Source of the DNA: Prunus persica
Taxonomy: Eukaryota; Streptophyta; Magnoliopsida; Rosales; Rosaceae
Length of the DNA stretch: 64,000 nucleotides
Direction of reading: 5' to 3'
NCBI RefSeq assembly: GCF_000346465.2
Contig: NC_034015.1
Location: 20,274,462 to 20,338,461 of the forward strand
This document shows, piece after piece, positions 45,730-60,124 of this stretch (positions are counted from its first letter, which is position 1; each line of letters opens with the position of its first letter). The position numbers and the translations under genes are program-made. The notes under the pieces are model-generated. The model was not told the DNA's origin. It ran no database searches and saw only the letters and a list, made by a program, of their open reading frames with translations.

Positions 45730-48700
45730 ATGGCGCGAGGGGTAATCTTACCATCGCAAACCAGTACCCAAACCTTACTTTTTGCCATTCCAAAAATACC
45801 CCTAACAACATGGAAACTCCCATTCATGTCCCGTCAAGTTTCCTGCAAGTGCTTGTCCACCCAAGCCCCAGTCGTCGCAGTCGACATGGCCAAGTACAAG
45901 GAAGCTTTCTCTAGACGAATGGCCATGGCTGGCCTCAAGCCCCACCACCGAGTCGGTCTGTACTCACTTTGTTCCTCTTCTTCTCTGCAACTTTTCTGTG
46001 TTTTTCTTTTTATGTTAACATATTGGTCAATTCTTACTTTATCTTGTTTTTCATTTTATGGGCTTAATTTCGCTTGTTTTGCTCTCTAAAATTTGCTTAT
46101 TTTTGAAAAACAAAGAGGGTGTTGTTTATCTTTTCATTTTCTTTGGTTGTGTGAGCTTGGAGAGTTCAATTAAATCCCAGTGAGATTGTGATGCTTGTTT
46201 TCTGCTTTGTATGCAGCTATTGGGGTCTCTGGAGGTCCAGACAGTATGGCTTTATGTGTTTTGACCGCCCACTGGAAAGCTCGAGACTTTGATGCGAAAT
46301 GTGATAGTGGTGGCTTCATTGACGGGCTTTTGGCAATAATTGTCGACCATGGGCTGCGTGCAGAGAGCAAAGAAGAAGCCAACACTGTTTCTAATCGGGT
46401 CTCTAAATTGGGTACTTTTCGGTGTTGCTCCTGATATATTGTCTTGGTGCATTCGGCTTAACATAGTAATTTCAGTTTAAGACTTGAAGTAGATAAGCCA
46501 ATATGAACTTTGTGTAGGAATCAGAAGTCATATTGCCTGTTGTGATTGGCCGGATGGTCATCCGAAACAAGGTCACTTGCAAGAAGCAGCGCGTGACATG
46601 AGGTGGTTGCTTCTCTTTTTCCAAGGTCCCTAATGCCTACTACTGGGGATGTTACTTCTGTTTTGAATATTGATAATTGGTTCATTACATTTATGGTTCA
46701 ATTGGGTGATGTACATTATTTCATTTTGTTTAAATTGGGTTTGAATCTCAGGTATGAAATATTTCAGAAGATTTGCATCCAGAACCGGATTGGTGTGTTA
46801 CTTATTGCACATCATGCTGATGACCAGGTCTGTCCAACAATCATTTAATTTAACTTTCTTTCATTTTGCTGCTGTATACCTGTGTGTTATGTGTGAGGCA
46901 TGTACAAATTAGTTGTTTCGAAAAAGAGGCCAATCCACTTCCAGACATGAAAGAGTCTTTATATTTGTAATCACAAAACTGAAAGAAAGTATCAGCTTAT
47001 TTATAAGAATTATGGTATTATTTCCTCTGTATTGATTTAAACTTTCCAGGCTTGTTACATATGCTAGATATATAATGATTGCTAAGACCCAATGCAGGCT
47101 GAGTTATTTGTTCTCAGACTATCTCGTAATAGCAGTGTCCTTGGACTTGCTGGTATGCCTTTCACGTCTCAAATTTTCTCCACGCATACCCATTCCTATG
47201 CTGAAGTTTCGGGAAACTACGGTATCCTTGTTGTGCGACCACTCCTGGATCTTTCAAAAGAAGATATGTACGAGGTTAGTGTAATGGAGCTGAGTAGTAT
47301 CTGTAAAATGTGTGTTTAAAAAAAAATTGTATTTGGAACCAATCTGAGTTAATTTATTTCATAATTTTTCTAGATATGTGAAGGAAGTAATCAGGTCTGG
47401 GTGGAAGACCCAACGAATCAAAGCCCGTTATATGCTCGTAATAGAATTCGAATGTCTCTAAGGGACTTGTCATCAAGTGAGTTTTAAACATAATTTCAAT
47501 TGTTGTAGTTTAGTCCTTATAATTGGGTGGTAAAGGCTTTTATCTTCTCTTGCGTGTTTTGTTAACTTCATAGTAGTGCTGTACGTATAGTTTCCCTATG
47601 CAAAAATGTTATTGCCATTTTTCTTGTTTGCAAATACTGCCATAACATTTGCAGACTACCAATGTTTTTTTTTCTTTTTCTAGGTGCATTCAAGTTGGAG
47701 CTACAAGCAGTTATTTCTGCCTGTCGCAAAACACGCATATACATCGATTATATTTGTAGTAATCTGATAAGCAAAGCAGTGACTGTTATGGATGTAAGCA
47801 TAATTTGAGTGTCCGTACCTTTTAATTGTTTCTGATAATTGATAACTATTATAGCCAACTTCTCGTTTGACTATAGTGTAAAGATTTCTGAATATGTTCA
47901 AGACATTTCATTTGATATTGTGCCTGCAGCTGGGATATGCTGTTATTGATTTAGAGATTCTTAATGAATCAAAAATCGAGGACATATGCCTGTCAAAGTT
48001 TATTGCCTTGGTTTTGAAGGTACTACAATTATTACCATACAAGTTGTTTGACATTATAGTTATTTTTCTTAGAAACGTATATCTTTTGGACGAATTATGT
48101 TTATGCCGAGATTCCTTCTGTTTGCAGTTCATCTCACAAAGGCACAGGCCAATTAGAGGTAGTACTTCAAAATTGCTTTTGGACTACATGCATACTTTAC
48201 CATGCAAGGTACGAATACAACTGGAACATGAAAAGTTAGCCTTTTCAAAGTCCAAATAGCTGTATTTGGTATCACTTATAGTTTCATTGAATTATCGTTC
48301 TGTTTTATCAATCATGCAGACCTCCCTTACAGCAGCTGGCTGCTACCTTTCTCCAGCTCCTGGGTCTAGAGGCATGAAAGCTCTAGTCTGTTCTTCTGTC
48401 GATTGTCCTCTACCTTCAAAAATGGAATCATCCCATCTACATTTTCAGGCAGAACAGGAAAACTGTACTTCAGATGAGATTGGGAAAATTATAGCAGGTG
48501 GCAAATCATATGCAGATTCCTTAATTACAGATGCGTCAGATGTGCATTTCTTGGAAGGAACTTCTGAATCAGTTCTAACTGGAGCCAGGAATCTTGGTAT
48601 GCTTAGTGAGTCAACCCTTTCAAATATTCTTTTATTGCAGAAGGAAGAGATTCAGAATTTCAAGTCTAAGAGCAAAGTCGCAGCTGACTACAAGTCAGAG

Positions 48701-49351
48701 CATGGAGTCAAATCTGTTAGTACATCAAGGAGTGAACCACTTCACCCTGGGCAAATATGTTGCTTCATGAACCGGTTCTTTGTCACATGGAAACTGAGTG
48801 AGGAAGTTACTGAAAATGCAACTTCTGAGGAAGCTAATAGTGATGGAGTTTCGAAGGGACAAAGTCGGGGCTGTTGCAGATCTTGTGTATTTGGTCATGA
48901 CATGATGGTTGAGGTGCGGAACTTGACTGAACCAGATTGGCTGTATCTTGCCAACTTGTCGAGGAGTCGAACTTCAGAAAACTTTCAAGAATGTAGACAT
49001 TCTTTAGATAGTAAGGTAGAGCAAACAGAAGAGAAGACAAACGAATGTCCAGATTATGCAAGGCTCTCAGCACAAAGAGCTCTTGTATCCCTGAAGTCTA
49101 TCCCTCTGGCTGCAAGAAGAGGCCTGCCTGTCCTAGTGAATAGTCAAGGACTACTGCTAAGCATCCCAGTAAGTTTTTGTATATTCAAATAGGATATTGT
49201 GGTCTCTAGTTATCTAACCTTTTTCCTGAAAAGTAACAATCTTTATTTTGCCTTTCAGAGCATTGGCTTCAAACACTGCCCATGCTTAATGGTATCTGCA
49301 ACATTCAAGCCAAAAGTACCACTCGGCGGAGGTCATAGTTCGTTCATCTAG
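45730..49351 (+). CDS. RSY3: tRNA(Ile)-lysidine synthetase-like PP-loop protein (RASPBERRY3 type)
   Basis: Eleven exons (45730-45955, 46217-46411, 46518-46602, 46752-46827, 47098-47274, 47374-47476, 47684-47793, 47930-48019, 48128-48208, 48320-49168, 49259-49351) encode 694 residues with perfect phase. The N-terminus (about 1-50) looks like a transit peptide. The PP-loop ATP-pyrophosphatase motif GVSGGPDSMALC spans about 78-89, followed by LLIAHHADDQAE and DPTNQSPLYARNRIR, both TilS hallmarks. TilS converts C34 of tRNA-Ile(CAU) to lysidine so that it reads AUA. In plants this is expected in plastids. Arabidopsis RASPBERRY3 is a plastid protein needed for embryo development. The 283-codon exon 10 is mostly a plant-specific insertion absent from bacterial TilS. 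Confidence 0.93.
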
Positions 49352-49985
49352 TTGCCATAGTTTCGAATCAGCGGGTCCACCCATTCCCTACAACCTGGAT
49401 GCTCGCACAATTTTGTACTGTATTTAGATTATATTGCAGTTTGCAAACTAGGTTACATGTATTGAACCCAGCTTCTTGACCCACCCAAAAAAAAAAAAAA
49501 AAAAAAAACCCCAAACTTTCCAGTACGGAAAACATCGTGTATAATGCCAATATTGAGGTTGTCTAATCCAAAGTTGTTTTTAAAGCACCATATTATGCAG
49601 TATATCTTCCAGATAACCATCAGCACAGACTATAATTTCGAAGCTCATAGTCCAGTTCACAGTGCTTGTGACATGAGGCATCTCTCATTACTCGGTTGGC
49701 CTTGAGCAGAAATGTGGACCATTTAGATATCCATGAAAAATGGCGTATCAAAATCAAAATTTAAACTGTGTTTTTTCAGTTCGTTTTATAAATGTTACTA
49801 AACACATACAACTGGAAAACAATTACATCACTACCATAATCCCAACATTGAAAACACAGGTTGGTAGTGTAAGGAGGGCTCATGATTCTCTGTGTCTTAA
49901 ACACATGCCTTTTTTTTTTTTTTCCCCATTTGCAGTACTGTAAAACGAAGAGAAAGAAAGAATACAAAAGTGGGGAAGAAGATAA
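49352..49985. other. Convergent 3' region, TilS-like / Mpv17 genes
   Basis: The 634 bases between convergent stop codons hold two 3' UTRs. A poly-A run lies at about 49487-49507 and a poly-T run at about 49910-49923. No gene is supported. Confidence 0.6.
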
Positions 49986-51994
49986 TCATAATCTTCCCTG
50001 ACCTCCTCCTTCCTTAAAAGAAGTAAAAGATGTGAACCACTGCTTCCAAGCAGCATCCTTTTGTTGCTCGACCCATGACAAAAATGCACTGTCCAACAGG
50101 CAGAAGACATTAACATAGAGGAGTTGGTACCTCACAGGAACATATCGGAAATTTGCAATCTGAACAATTGGCCACACACCACCCTCCAAAGCAAGGGCTG
50201 GCAGGAAATCTCTCTTCAAATCTTCCTTCACTTGAACAGAATTCTTGCCAGTGGAAAATCCCATGTAAGTGAAAAACACCAACAAATCCAAAGGGCCAAA
50301 GATAAGGCCATCCATTGCCACTTTAGCAGCAACAAACCGCGCTGACTTAGGTTGTAGGTGAAGCTTCAGCTTTATAAATTTGTCCAAGCCTTCGTACCTA
50401 TAAACATGCAATGTTATACTTTTTCTTTTTATTTATTTCTATCATACAGTTGGCAGACAGATCAGACCAGGCAACCTGAAGGAAAAGAAACAGGATAGGC
50501 AAAACAAACCAGAAATGGCCAACTGGTCCAACAAAGGCAAACCCAAACGTGCTTGTTATAGCTACACGTTTCCAGTTAACTTTGAAGTCTGCATCTGTAT
50601 CCTGCTATAGGAAATATAAAATATCAACATATATGTGCATAGAAAGTGGTTGATGGGAAAAACACTAATACTGCTTCTCCAAAAAGAAAAAAAAAAAAAA
50701 GAAAAAAAGAAGAAGACTTTTTTGGGTCGAAACTCCAAAAACAATGACTTGAACTGAAGCAAATCATAAACACCAACAATGACTTGAATTCAAAACAATC
50801 GGGTTCTTCTCCAAAGTTCAGCTGCATTCTGTAGCGTTGGTTCAACACTTACAAAGTTTGAGGTAACAAATAGGTGGACGGAAAAATGGTCATCAAGGCT
50901 TGGTTAGATACACTCCACACTAAAAAGCAAGATAAAGGAGCTATTATACTGGAAACACGTACTCATGCTCACACATGCACTGACATTACCAACACACACA
51001 GAAGGATCTATTTCAGTGGTACCTGAACTCCTCAGTTAATTTTTCATTTTGAAAGACTTATAGTTATGGAAACTGAAAATTTATTTCCTGCACATGATAA
51101 AAGTAGTTCCTTGACTTCCAAACAACATATACACAAATGTAAAGGAGCATTTATTAGTTCCTCTAAACCATCAACCTGCAAATATGAAATCAGTCAAAGC
51201 ATTTTTTGTCTATATGATGAACCATAGGAAAGAGTAAAAACCCCACAAAAAGAATAAAACCCCCCTCTATTTATTGATGCAGACTTGTTCATGAAAGAAA
51301 GCAGTACCCCATAAACCTGCCGCTGACCAGAAAAATGAATGAAACAAGGTTGTGATGACACACATTTTCTGTAATGGCATTCATCTATTTGATAGACATA
51401 GAACTTGACCATTAAACCATCATTCCCCTACCATCATTTTAGGAGATTGATTCCATTATCTGTGGTATCCTTATTGTGGATGATAAATCATACCTTCAAA
51501 AGCTGTATAACGTATTCAGTTCCATAAGACATCGTAAAGGACCCAGAGTCAATGGTTTCTAATTCTGAAGAAAAGGTTCATGATTTTAAACAAAAAAAAT
51601 AGGTATCAAAAAGAAAAAGGGGAACTTCAGAGGCTCTAAAAGGCTACTATGCTATGCAGACCCAAGTTTTTTATTGTGTGTGGCCGTTTCGAAAACCCAA
51701 CTCAAAAAGAGACATTTACAGCTACCCAGTTCCCAAAAACAAGAAATTCAATTGAAGGAATGAAATTACAGAATCCGGTATAAGAAATAAAAGAACCATA
51801 TGGAAGTAAGAGAAGATTAGGTTTTGTAATGGGTTACTCACAGAAAGTTGAAGACGCTTTCTTGCGTTGGAGTGAGTGATGTATTGGGCAGCAATGTCTC
51901 CAACGCCCCAGAGGACGCCGGAGCTGATGACCTGAGTCTTCAGTGGGTGAAAAGAGAGGCAGTTCTGGTACCATTTCCACAGCTTCAGCATCAT
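49986..51994 (-). CDS. Mpv17/PMP22 family membrane protein
   Basis: Three exons (51994-51842, 50601-50510, 50397-49986) encode 218 residues. The N-terminus starts MMLKLWKWYQNCLSFHPLKT, the usual Mpv17 opening in which the chain enters the membrane after a WxxYxxxLxxxPxxT-like pattern. Exons 2 and 3 join at FVGPVGHFWYEGLDKF, the family's central signature, and NFRYVPVRYQLLYVNVFCLLDSAFLSW near the C-terminus is the Mpv17/PMP22 core. Members are four-helix proteins of mitochondrial or peroxisomal inner membranes, implicated in metabolite channels and redox balance. The exact location of this one is not evident. Intron 1 is long, 1240 bases. Position and sequence fit Arabidopsis At3g24570 as I recall it. 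Confidence 0.94.
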
Positions 51995-54115
51995 TTTATG
52001 TGTCTACGTCTGTGAGAGGCGGAGAGAGGGATGGTAGAGGAAGTTGGAGGCTTGAAGCTAAAAACTTTGAGAACGCAATGGTCCTATTTATGAACAAGTT
52101 GGTGCGGGGCCTGATAATAGTCTAATCTCATTTTCTTGATTTTACAAACTGCTCTTGGAGAGTCTTTGTTTTGATTTTGATTTATTTATGCATCTTTTCC
52201 ATCCACATTTGGTCCCATTTTTACTTGTAGTAGCAAGTTAATATAGGTTTGACTACAAGTGATATTCTAAATTATAGAAGAAGATTTCTCATACACACGC
52301 ACAAAATTAAAACGTCATAGAAATTCGAACTTTAGACTTCTATTCTTTAAATCAAAACTCTTTTTTATTGAACAAGACCACATTGGCGCAAGTTAATATA
52401 ATTAAAGACTTATTCTTTTCACTCAAATATTGTTATTTTTCTTTGGTCCGCCGAGTATTGATTTTGACTTAAGTTCATTGTCAATCTTTCTCTTGGTTTC
52501 TTTTTGTCGCTGTTCTTATTAAAAATCTTCCCTAGAGTAGGAAGAATCTTGCAAAATACTCAAATTATAAGTGACCACGTAGTTTCAATTCAAGTGGTAC
52601 ATGATGGAAGAGAATAGTTTTTACATCAATTAGCTCCTCCTACTTCTCATCCCATTAATTCAAAAGAATACTTTTAGGTACAAAAAGAAAAAAGAAATAA
52701 ATAAATTGTGGTCTTCTAATTTTTGACCACAAAATAATCTACATGCATTTTGTCTCCTACGTTTAACAGCCTCAAAAAAAATTCCAGAATTTTCACTGCA
52801 AATATTTGTGGATAAGAATCTCCAGTGGATGACACAACACAAACACAGACACACACCGCTAGACTACAATAGCACCCCTTCCACTTTTACATGCACAACT
52901 CGGCAACCAACCATGCAACTCCACCTCTCTTTCCAAGCTCTGCCTCAACAGGTATAAGCCCCTGCTCCCCCACACCCCCGAGACAGCTTTCTTTCAGTTT
53001 TTGGGATTTCTCATTTATATAATTTTAGCTGAAGTTTGTTGCTTGAGTTTACTGAACTTCATGCTGTATTGAGCTCAATTGTTTGTTTTTTCGCATTGAT
53101 TTATATTTGGCGGCTGTTGATGGTTTCCAAAACCCATTTTATTCGAAAATTTGATTCTTGAAAGATGTGGGTAGGGATGTTTGAATGTTTCCCTGACTAG
53201 AAATCACATCAGTTACTGGTTTCTTAGTGTGAGAGTTAATTCAAGATCAAGAACAGTCCGTTGTCTGGACCCCATTGTTGTTTTTCTTTTGCTGCAGAAA
53301 TTTGGGTTTTTTAGTACTCCAGTCAAGACTTTTTGAAGGAAGTTGAGGTTCCACCCCAAAACCAATTGGCAATGGGGGAGTAGCCCAACTCCTTATAAAT
53401 CCAGGCTAGGTCCCTTAACATTTCAATGTGGGACAAACACTCTCAACACTTTTATTTCATGAAAATGGTTCTTGTTGCTGCCTGGATGTTTGGTACTGTT
53501 GCGCTTCTCTGCCAGCAATGGGATATGGATGAATGGTGGTAACCTCAGTTCTGTTTTCCACTACCTTGGAACGACTCCCATTCTGCTTTGCATCAAAATC
53601 TGTGGTGTTGCTTATTATCTGCTTTGCATTTTGCCTAATCTTGTTGTTGCTAGGTTGTATAAGATTTCTAGTGAAAGAAATTACTGACTTCTTCCCTCTG
53701 CCCTTATCATTTCTTTTGATCTGATGCATCCCCTTATCACTATAGAGGGCCCTTTAATCTCTGCGTTATCTATCTATTGCTCATATATTCGAACTATATT
53801 TGGATTCCCAATCAATCTACCTATATAACTCATAACTGTATTAGCAGATGAGATGCATGCGACTTACATATAGGCTTCCCCTTTGTCGGTTTAAATGTTA
53901 AACATCTTCAGCAGATATTTGATCAAGCATATTCGAACATCCTTTACAGGTTCCATCTAGAAGGAAATGAATGTCTAACTATCCCTCAAGTCTGGTGAAA
54001 GCAAACACTTTGGTATGGACTGGAAGCCAAGATCTGAATTTGATCAAGGAAGTCAGTTAAAAAATTGAGGAGCCCGTGGAGAAGAATTGGGGGCATTTGG
54101 TGCTGACTGGAGCTC
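51995..54115. other. Divergent spacer, Mpv17 / PPR genes
   Basis: This 2.1 kb region contains both promoters and probably non-coding 5' exons of the PPR gene. Open frames at 53472-53729 overlap each other on both strands and show no family features. A repeat fragment at 53347-53447 is listed separately. Confidence 0.5.
53347..53447 (+). mobile_element. Fragment of a dispersed plant repeat, possibly LTR/TRIM
   Basis: The series AACCAATTGGCAATGGGGG, AGTAGCCCAACTCCTTATAA and CAATGTGGGACAAAC is a phrase I recognise as a common dispersed motif in dicot genomes, often within short LTR-type repeats. Only this fragment is visible, with no partner repeat in the window, so class and ends are uncertain. 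Confidence 0.35.
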
Positions 54116-56680
54116 ATGGGTGGACGCCAAGAGGTAACGATTAGAGGCAACAAATCATCTTCACTCAGGGTATCGTATTAGCAAGTAGTCAGTTTGTTTG
54201 ATTTTGGAACTTAAGTTTATGGTTCAATGTGCATTCTGTTTCTTCCTCAATCTGAACTGAACAACTTCTACTGATTATGCTGACAATGAATTGTTCTTCC
54301 GGTAGCCTTTGTCGAAGTGAATATCAGTTTAGTTGAGTTCATTTTAGATTATTCCCACTTAGGATTCTTTGAATTTTAGGCATAGTTTATGCATGCATTT
54401 GTCGTTAAACATGGTATGGTCTAATTCTGATCGTTGTGAACTACTTAGGAACCACATTTGCAAAAGAAGGACTCAACTTTGGTAGATTCAGGAATTCAAT
54501 CCCATTGCCTTGTATGTTTGGGCAAGACCAGTTGCCAAGTAGTTCGTTCAAGAACAAAACTTATGAATAGTCTAATTGCAAGAAGGAAGCCACATGAAGC
54601 CCAATCCATTTTCAAAAGTTTAGCAGAAGAAGGACACAGGCCCACTCTTATAACATACACAACTCTTGTAGCTGCCTTGACCCGCCAGAGGCGTTTCAAG
54701 TCTATTCCCTTGCTCCTCTCTGAAGTGGAGGAGAATGGTCTGAAGCCCGACTCAATACTTTTTAATGCAATGATTAATGCTTCCTCTGAATCTGGAAATA
54801 TAGACGATGCCATGAAAATCTTTCAGAAAATGGAGGAGAGTGGATGTAAGCCCACAACCAGTACTTTTAACACTCTTATCAAAGGATATGGAATTGCTGG
54901 AAAACCTGAAGAATCTTTAAAATTGCTAGAGCTTATGTTGCAGGATGAGAATACGAAACCCAATGACAGGACATATAACATGATTGTTAGAGCCTGGTGT
55001 AACAAGAAGAAAATAAATCAAGCCTGGAATATGGTATATAAGATGGTTGCATCTGGTATACAACCTGATGTAGTTACTTACAACACATTGGCAAGGGCTT
55101 ATGCTGAGAATGGAGAGACAAATATCGCTGAAAGATTGATGTTAGAGATGCAGAACAACAAAGTGAACCCCAATGAGCGAACTTGTGGCATCATTGTAAA
55201 TGGATATTGTAAAGAAGGTAGCATGACAGAAGCCTTGAGGTTTGTGTACAGAATGAAGGATCTAGGGGTGCATCCAAATCTTGTTATTTTTAACTCTCTT
55301 ATCAAGGGGTTTCTGGACATTACAGACACTGATGGAGTTGATGAGGTGAGTTTTTACCTTCAATCCTTTTATTGATTAACTCTCTCTCTGTCTCTCTCTC
55401 TCTCTCTCTCACCATGATGTATTTTGAGCTTTTATGTTTCATTTCGCTGACAGAATCTTGGTGTTCTCTGACCCTGTTGTTCTGAATTGTGTATAATTCT
55501 CTGACCCCGATAGATGTGAAGTTGTCTATTATTTTACTTATATAAGACTAAGAAAATAATGGAATGTTCTTACATCTGCAATGCCACTCCAAAAGACTAG
55601 TGAAATGCCATTTGCCTTAGATATTGCACTGTTAATTTTGGCATTCTAATGGGAATATATCTGCAAAAACTATGAAAAGAGAAATCATGTGTCTTGTTAA
55701 TTGAAGTTTCCCAAGCTTCTATAGCGGTTTTGCATAGCACTCAGTTCCTCAATTTTCTCACAGAATTTTCACTGACAATCAGCCTAACTTGACAGGTACT
55801 AACATTGATGGAAGAATTTGGGATGAAGCCAGATGTGATAACATTTAGCACCATAATGGATGCATGGAGCTCGGCAGGGCTCATGGAAAAATGCCAGGAG
55901 GTCTTCAATGACATGATAAAAGCTGACATAGAACCAGACATCCATGCATTCAGCATTCTTGCAAAAGGCTATGTGCGTGCTGGTGAGCCTGGTAAGGCTG
56001 AGTCACTTATGATTTCCATGGGAAAATATGGTGTGCATCCAAATGTTGTAATCTTCACAACCATCATGAGTGGGTGGTGCACAGCTGGCAAAATGGAGCA
56101 TGCTTGGAGTATCCATGAGAAAATGTGTGAAATGAGCATTGCCCCCAATTTGAAAACTTTTGAGACCCTAATATGGGGATATGGAGAAGCTAGGCAACCA
56201 TGGAAAGCAGAAGATTTGCTACATATAATGGAAGAGAAGGGTGTTATTCCTGAGAAGAGAACTATCCAGCTTGTCGCTGAAGCTTGGCGGGTGATAGGTT
56301 TAATGACCGAAGCCATGAGAGTCTTAAATGATTCAGAAGAAGAAAGGGAAGTGGTACAAAATAATAGGAGGGACAAGGTACCTGAGCAGAGTTTGGAGAT
56401 GATTAATAGGAAACAAAACTTAAGTACTTCTCATCCTAATGTTTTGCCGATACCTGGAGTAGTTGTTTCTGATAACGGCGGATCTGCTGCCAACATAAGA
56501 GGTCAGATGATTTCAAGAGGATTTCAGTTTTCATCTGACAGTATGCAGAATGCTACTAAAACCATGTGTCTTGCTCATTCGTCTGCATTTAGAGTGCAAC
56601 CACTGATCATATGTAGGAGGCAGTTTCAGACTCAAGTTGGGATGTGCAGGCAGTTTGTAAATACACGTCCTGTGATGTAA
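54116..56680 (+). CDS. P-class pentatricopeptide repeat protein
   Basis: Three coding exons (54116-54133, 54449-55345, 55796-56680) encode 599 residues. The first coding exon is only 18 bases (MGGRQE), preceded in frame by a stop. Residues from about 30 to 450 form 12 consecutive 35-residue PPR motifs, for example [14 protein letters not shown] and [20 protein letters not shown], all P-type, with no E or DYW extension. A short cysteine motif ([10 protein letters not shown]) precedes the array. The C-terminal 140 residues are unstructured and polar. P-class PPR proteins bind organellar RNA and affect its stability, splicing or translation. No clear transit peptide is visible at this start, so a different upstream start or a cytosolic/nuclear role is possible. 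It resembles the At5g25630/At5g21222-type PPRs as I recall them. Confidence 0.9.
55381..55410. repeat. (CT)n microsatellite in PPR intron
   Basis: A slightly interrupted CT tract just inside the second intron of the PPR gene, about 35 bases after the donor site. Confidence 0.8.
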
Positions 56681-57389
56681 ATAAATACATTGATGAGGAA
56701 ACAGAGGCGACTCAGATGATGCTACTTCGACAAGGGACAAAACATTATCCTGCCCCATAAGATTTCCTTGGTTCTTAGATTCATGAGTGTTGATGATTCT
56801 TTGCTATTCAGAGCTGTTGATAGTGTTGCAGCATATACTTCCATCTCTATTGGTGTCCCTGCTGATTGTGCAAGTCAAAGTGTAGGAAATTATGTCATTT
56901 GCTACATGAAATGTGTAACATATGTTGATAATTCAGGGCCAAAGATAACAATTTGTTCTGATATATATTTGTTAAATGAAAATACTATTCAAAAATGAGT
57001 AATGAAAAGGGTTACTTTTGAAAAACGAAGTTTTATGTTGCAGGCTAGCAGCCAGCCCCTGTAGCTTTTCTTCTCTGCCAGAGTGATTATTCTCATGTTA
57101 ATTTTACTGTAATCTCCCTAAAGTGGAGTTTTGGCTCAAGAATGCATTTAAGCTCTCAATAAACACAATTAAAATTGGAGTGGGTCCCACTACCAAGACA
57201 GGATCCAATGATGTTCAAGTAGCAGGATCAAAGGACACAATGGGAGGATACCAACAAAATGGAGAACATTGGAAGCTCATGCATATTCAAAACTAAAATA
57301 AAAATTCAAAACAAGAAAAAGAAAATACCAAAAGCTAAAAATCTGCAGATTGAATGCATAGCTAGCTTGAGACAAAGGGAGAGAAAGAG
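56681..57389. other. Spacer between PPR and PLSP1 genes
   Basis: About 0.7 kb holding the PPR 3' UTR and the PLSP1 promoter and 5' UTR. The short frame at 56768-56998 has no recognisable motif and lies in the expected 3' UTR. Confidence 0.6.
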
Positions 57390-59641
<2,252 letters not shown>

Positions 59642-60124
59642 TAACCATATGAAGTTTCTTCTGCCTCTTCGATTGACATTGTTTTGTTTTGTGTTTTATC
59701 ATTTTTGCATCCAATCTTTGTGTAATTTCTCAATTCTAAAAGAAACTGGGATACGGGCGAATTTTGGAAGGCCCTAGTTCATCATAATTGTTGTACATTG
59801 CAAATCGACACCTGAATGTAGTAACTTCTTTGTTTCATTTCAGAATTTGCTCTCACTTTTGAATAAATAAACCTGTGGATGTGCTTGGACACGGAAAGCA
59901 AAATTCATTATAACTTATGAATTGTCATATAAGGTGAATCTCAATGGTCCCACTAGTATAATAGCCTCTATGCAGAAATTTGAAAAATGTAGTATGACAG
60001 GATGAACCTTCTTGGCAAGGAAGAAGGCATACAATACCACTCCACACTATCATATACTGATAACAAAAATAACTGTAACAGAAACACTAGGCATTGCAAA
60101 TAGCAGCAGGTGAAACGCAGGTGC
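59642..60124. other. Convergent 3' region, PLSP1 / LEA gene
   Basis: About 480 bases between convergent stop codons, with GAATAAATAAAC near 59861 as a possible PLSP1 polyadenylation signal. No gene or repeat is seen. Confidence 0.6.

Noticed and set aside
53472..53729. Overlapping frames of 60-90 codons on both strands
   Set aside because: No domains, and located in the probable leader or intron of the PPR gene.
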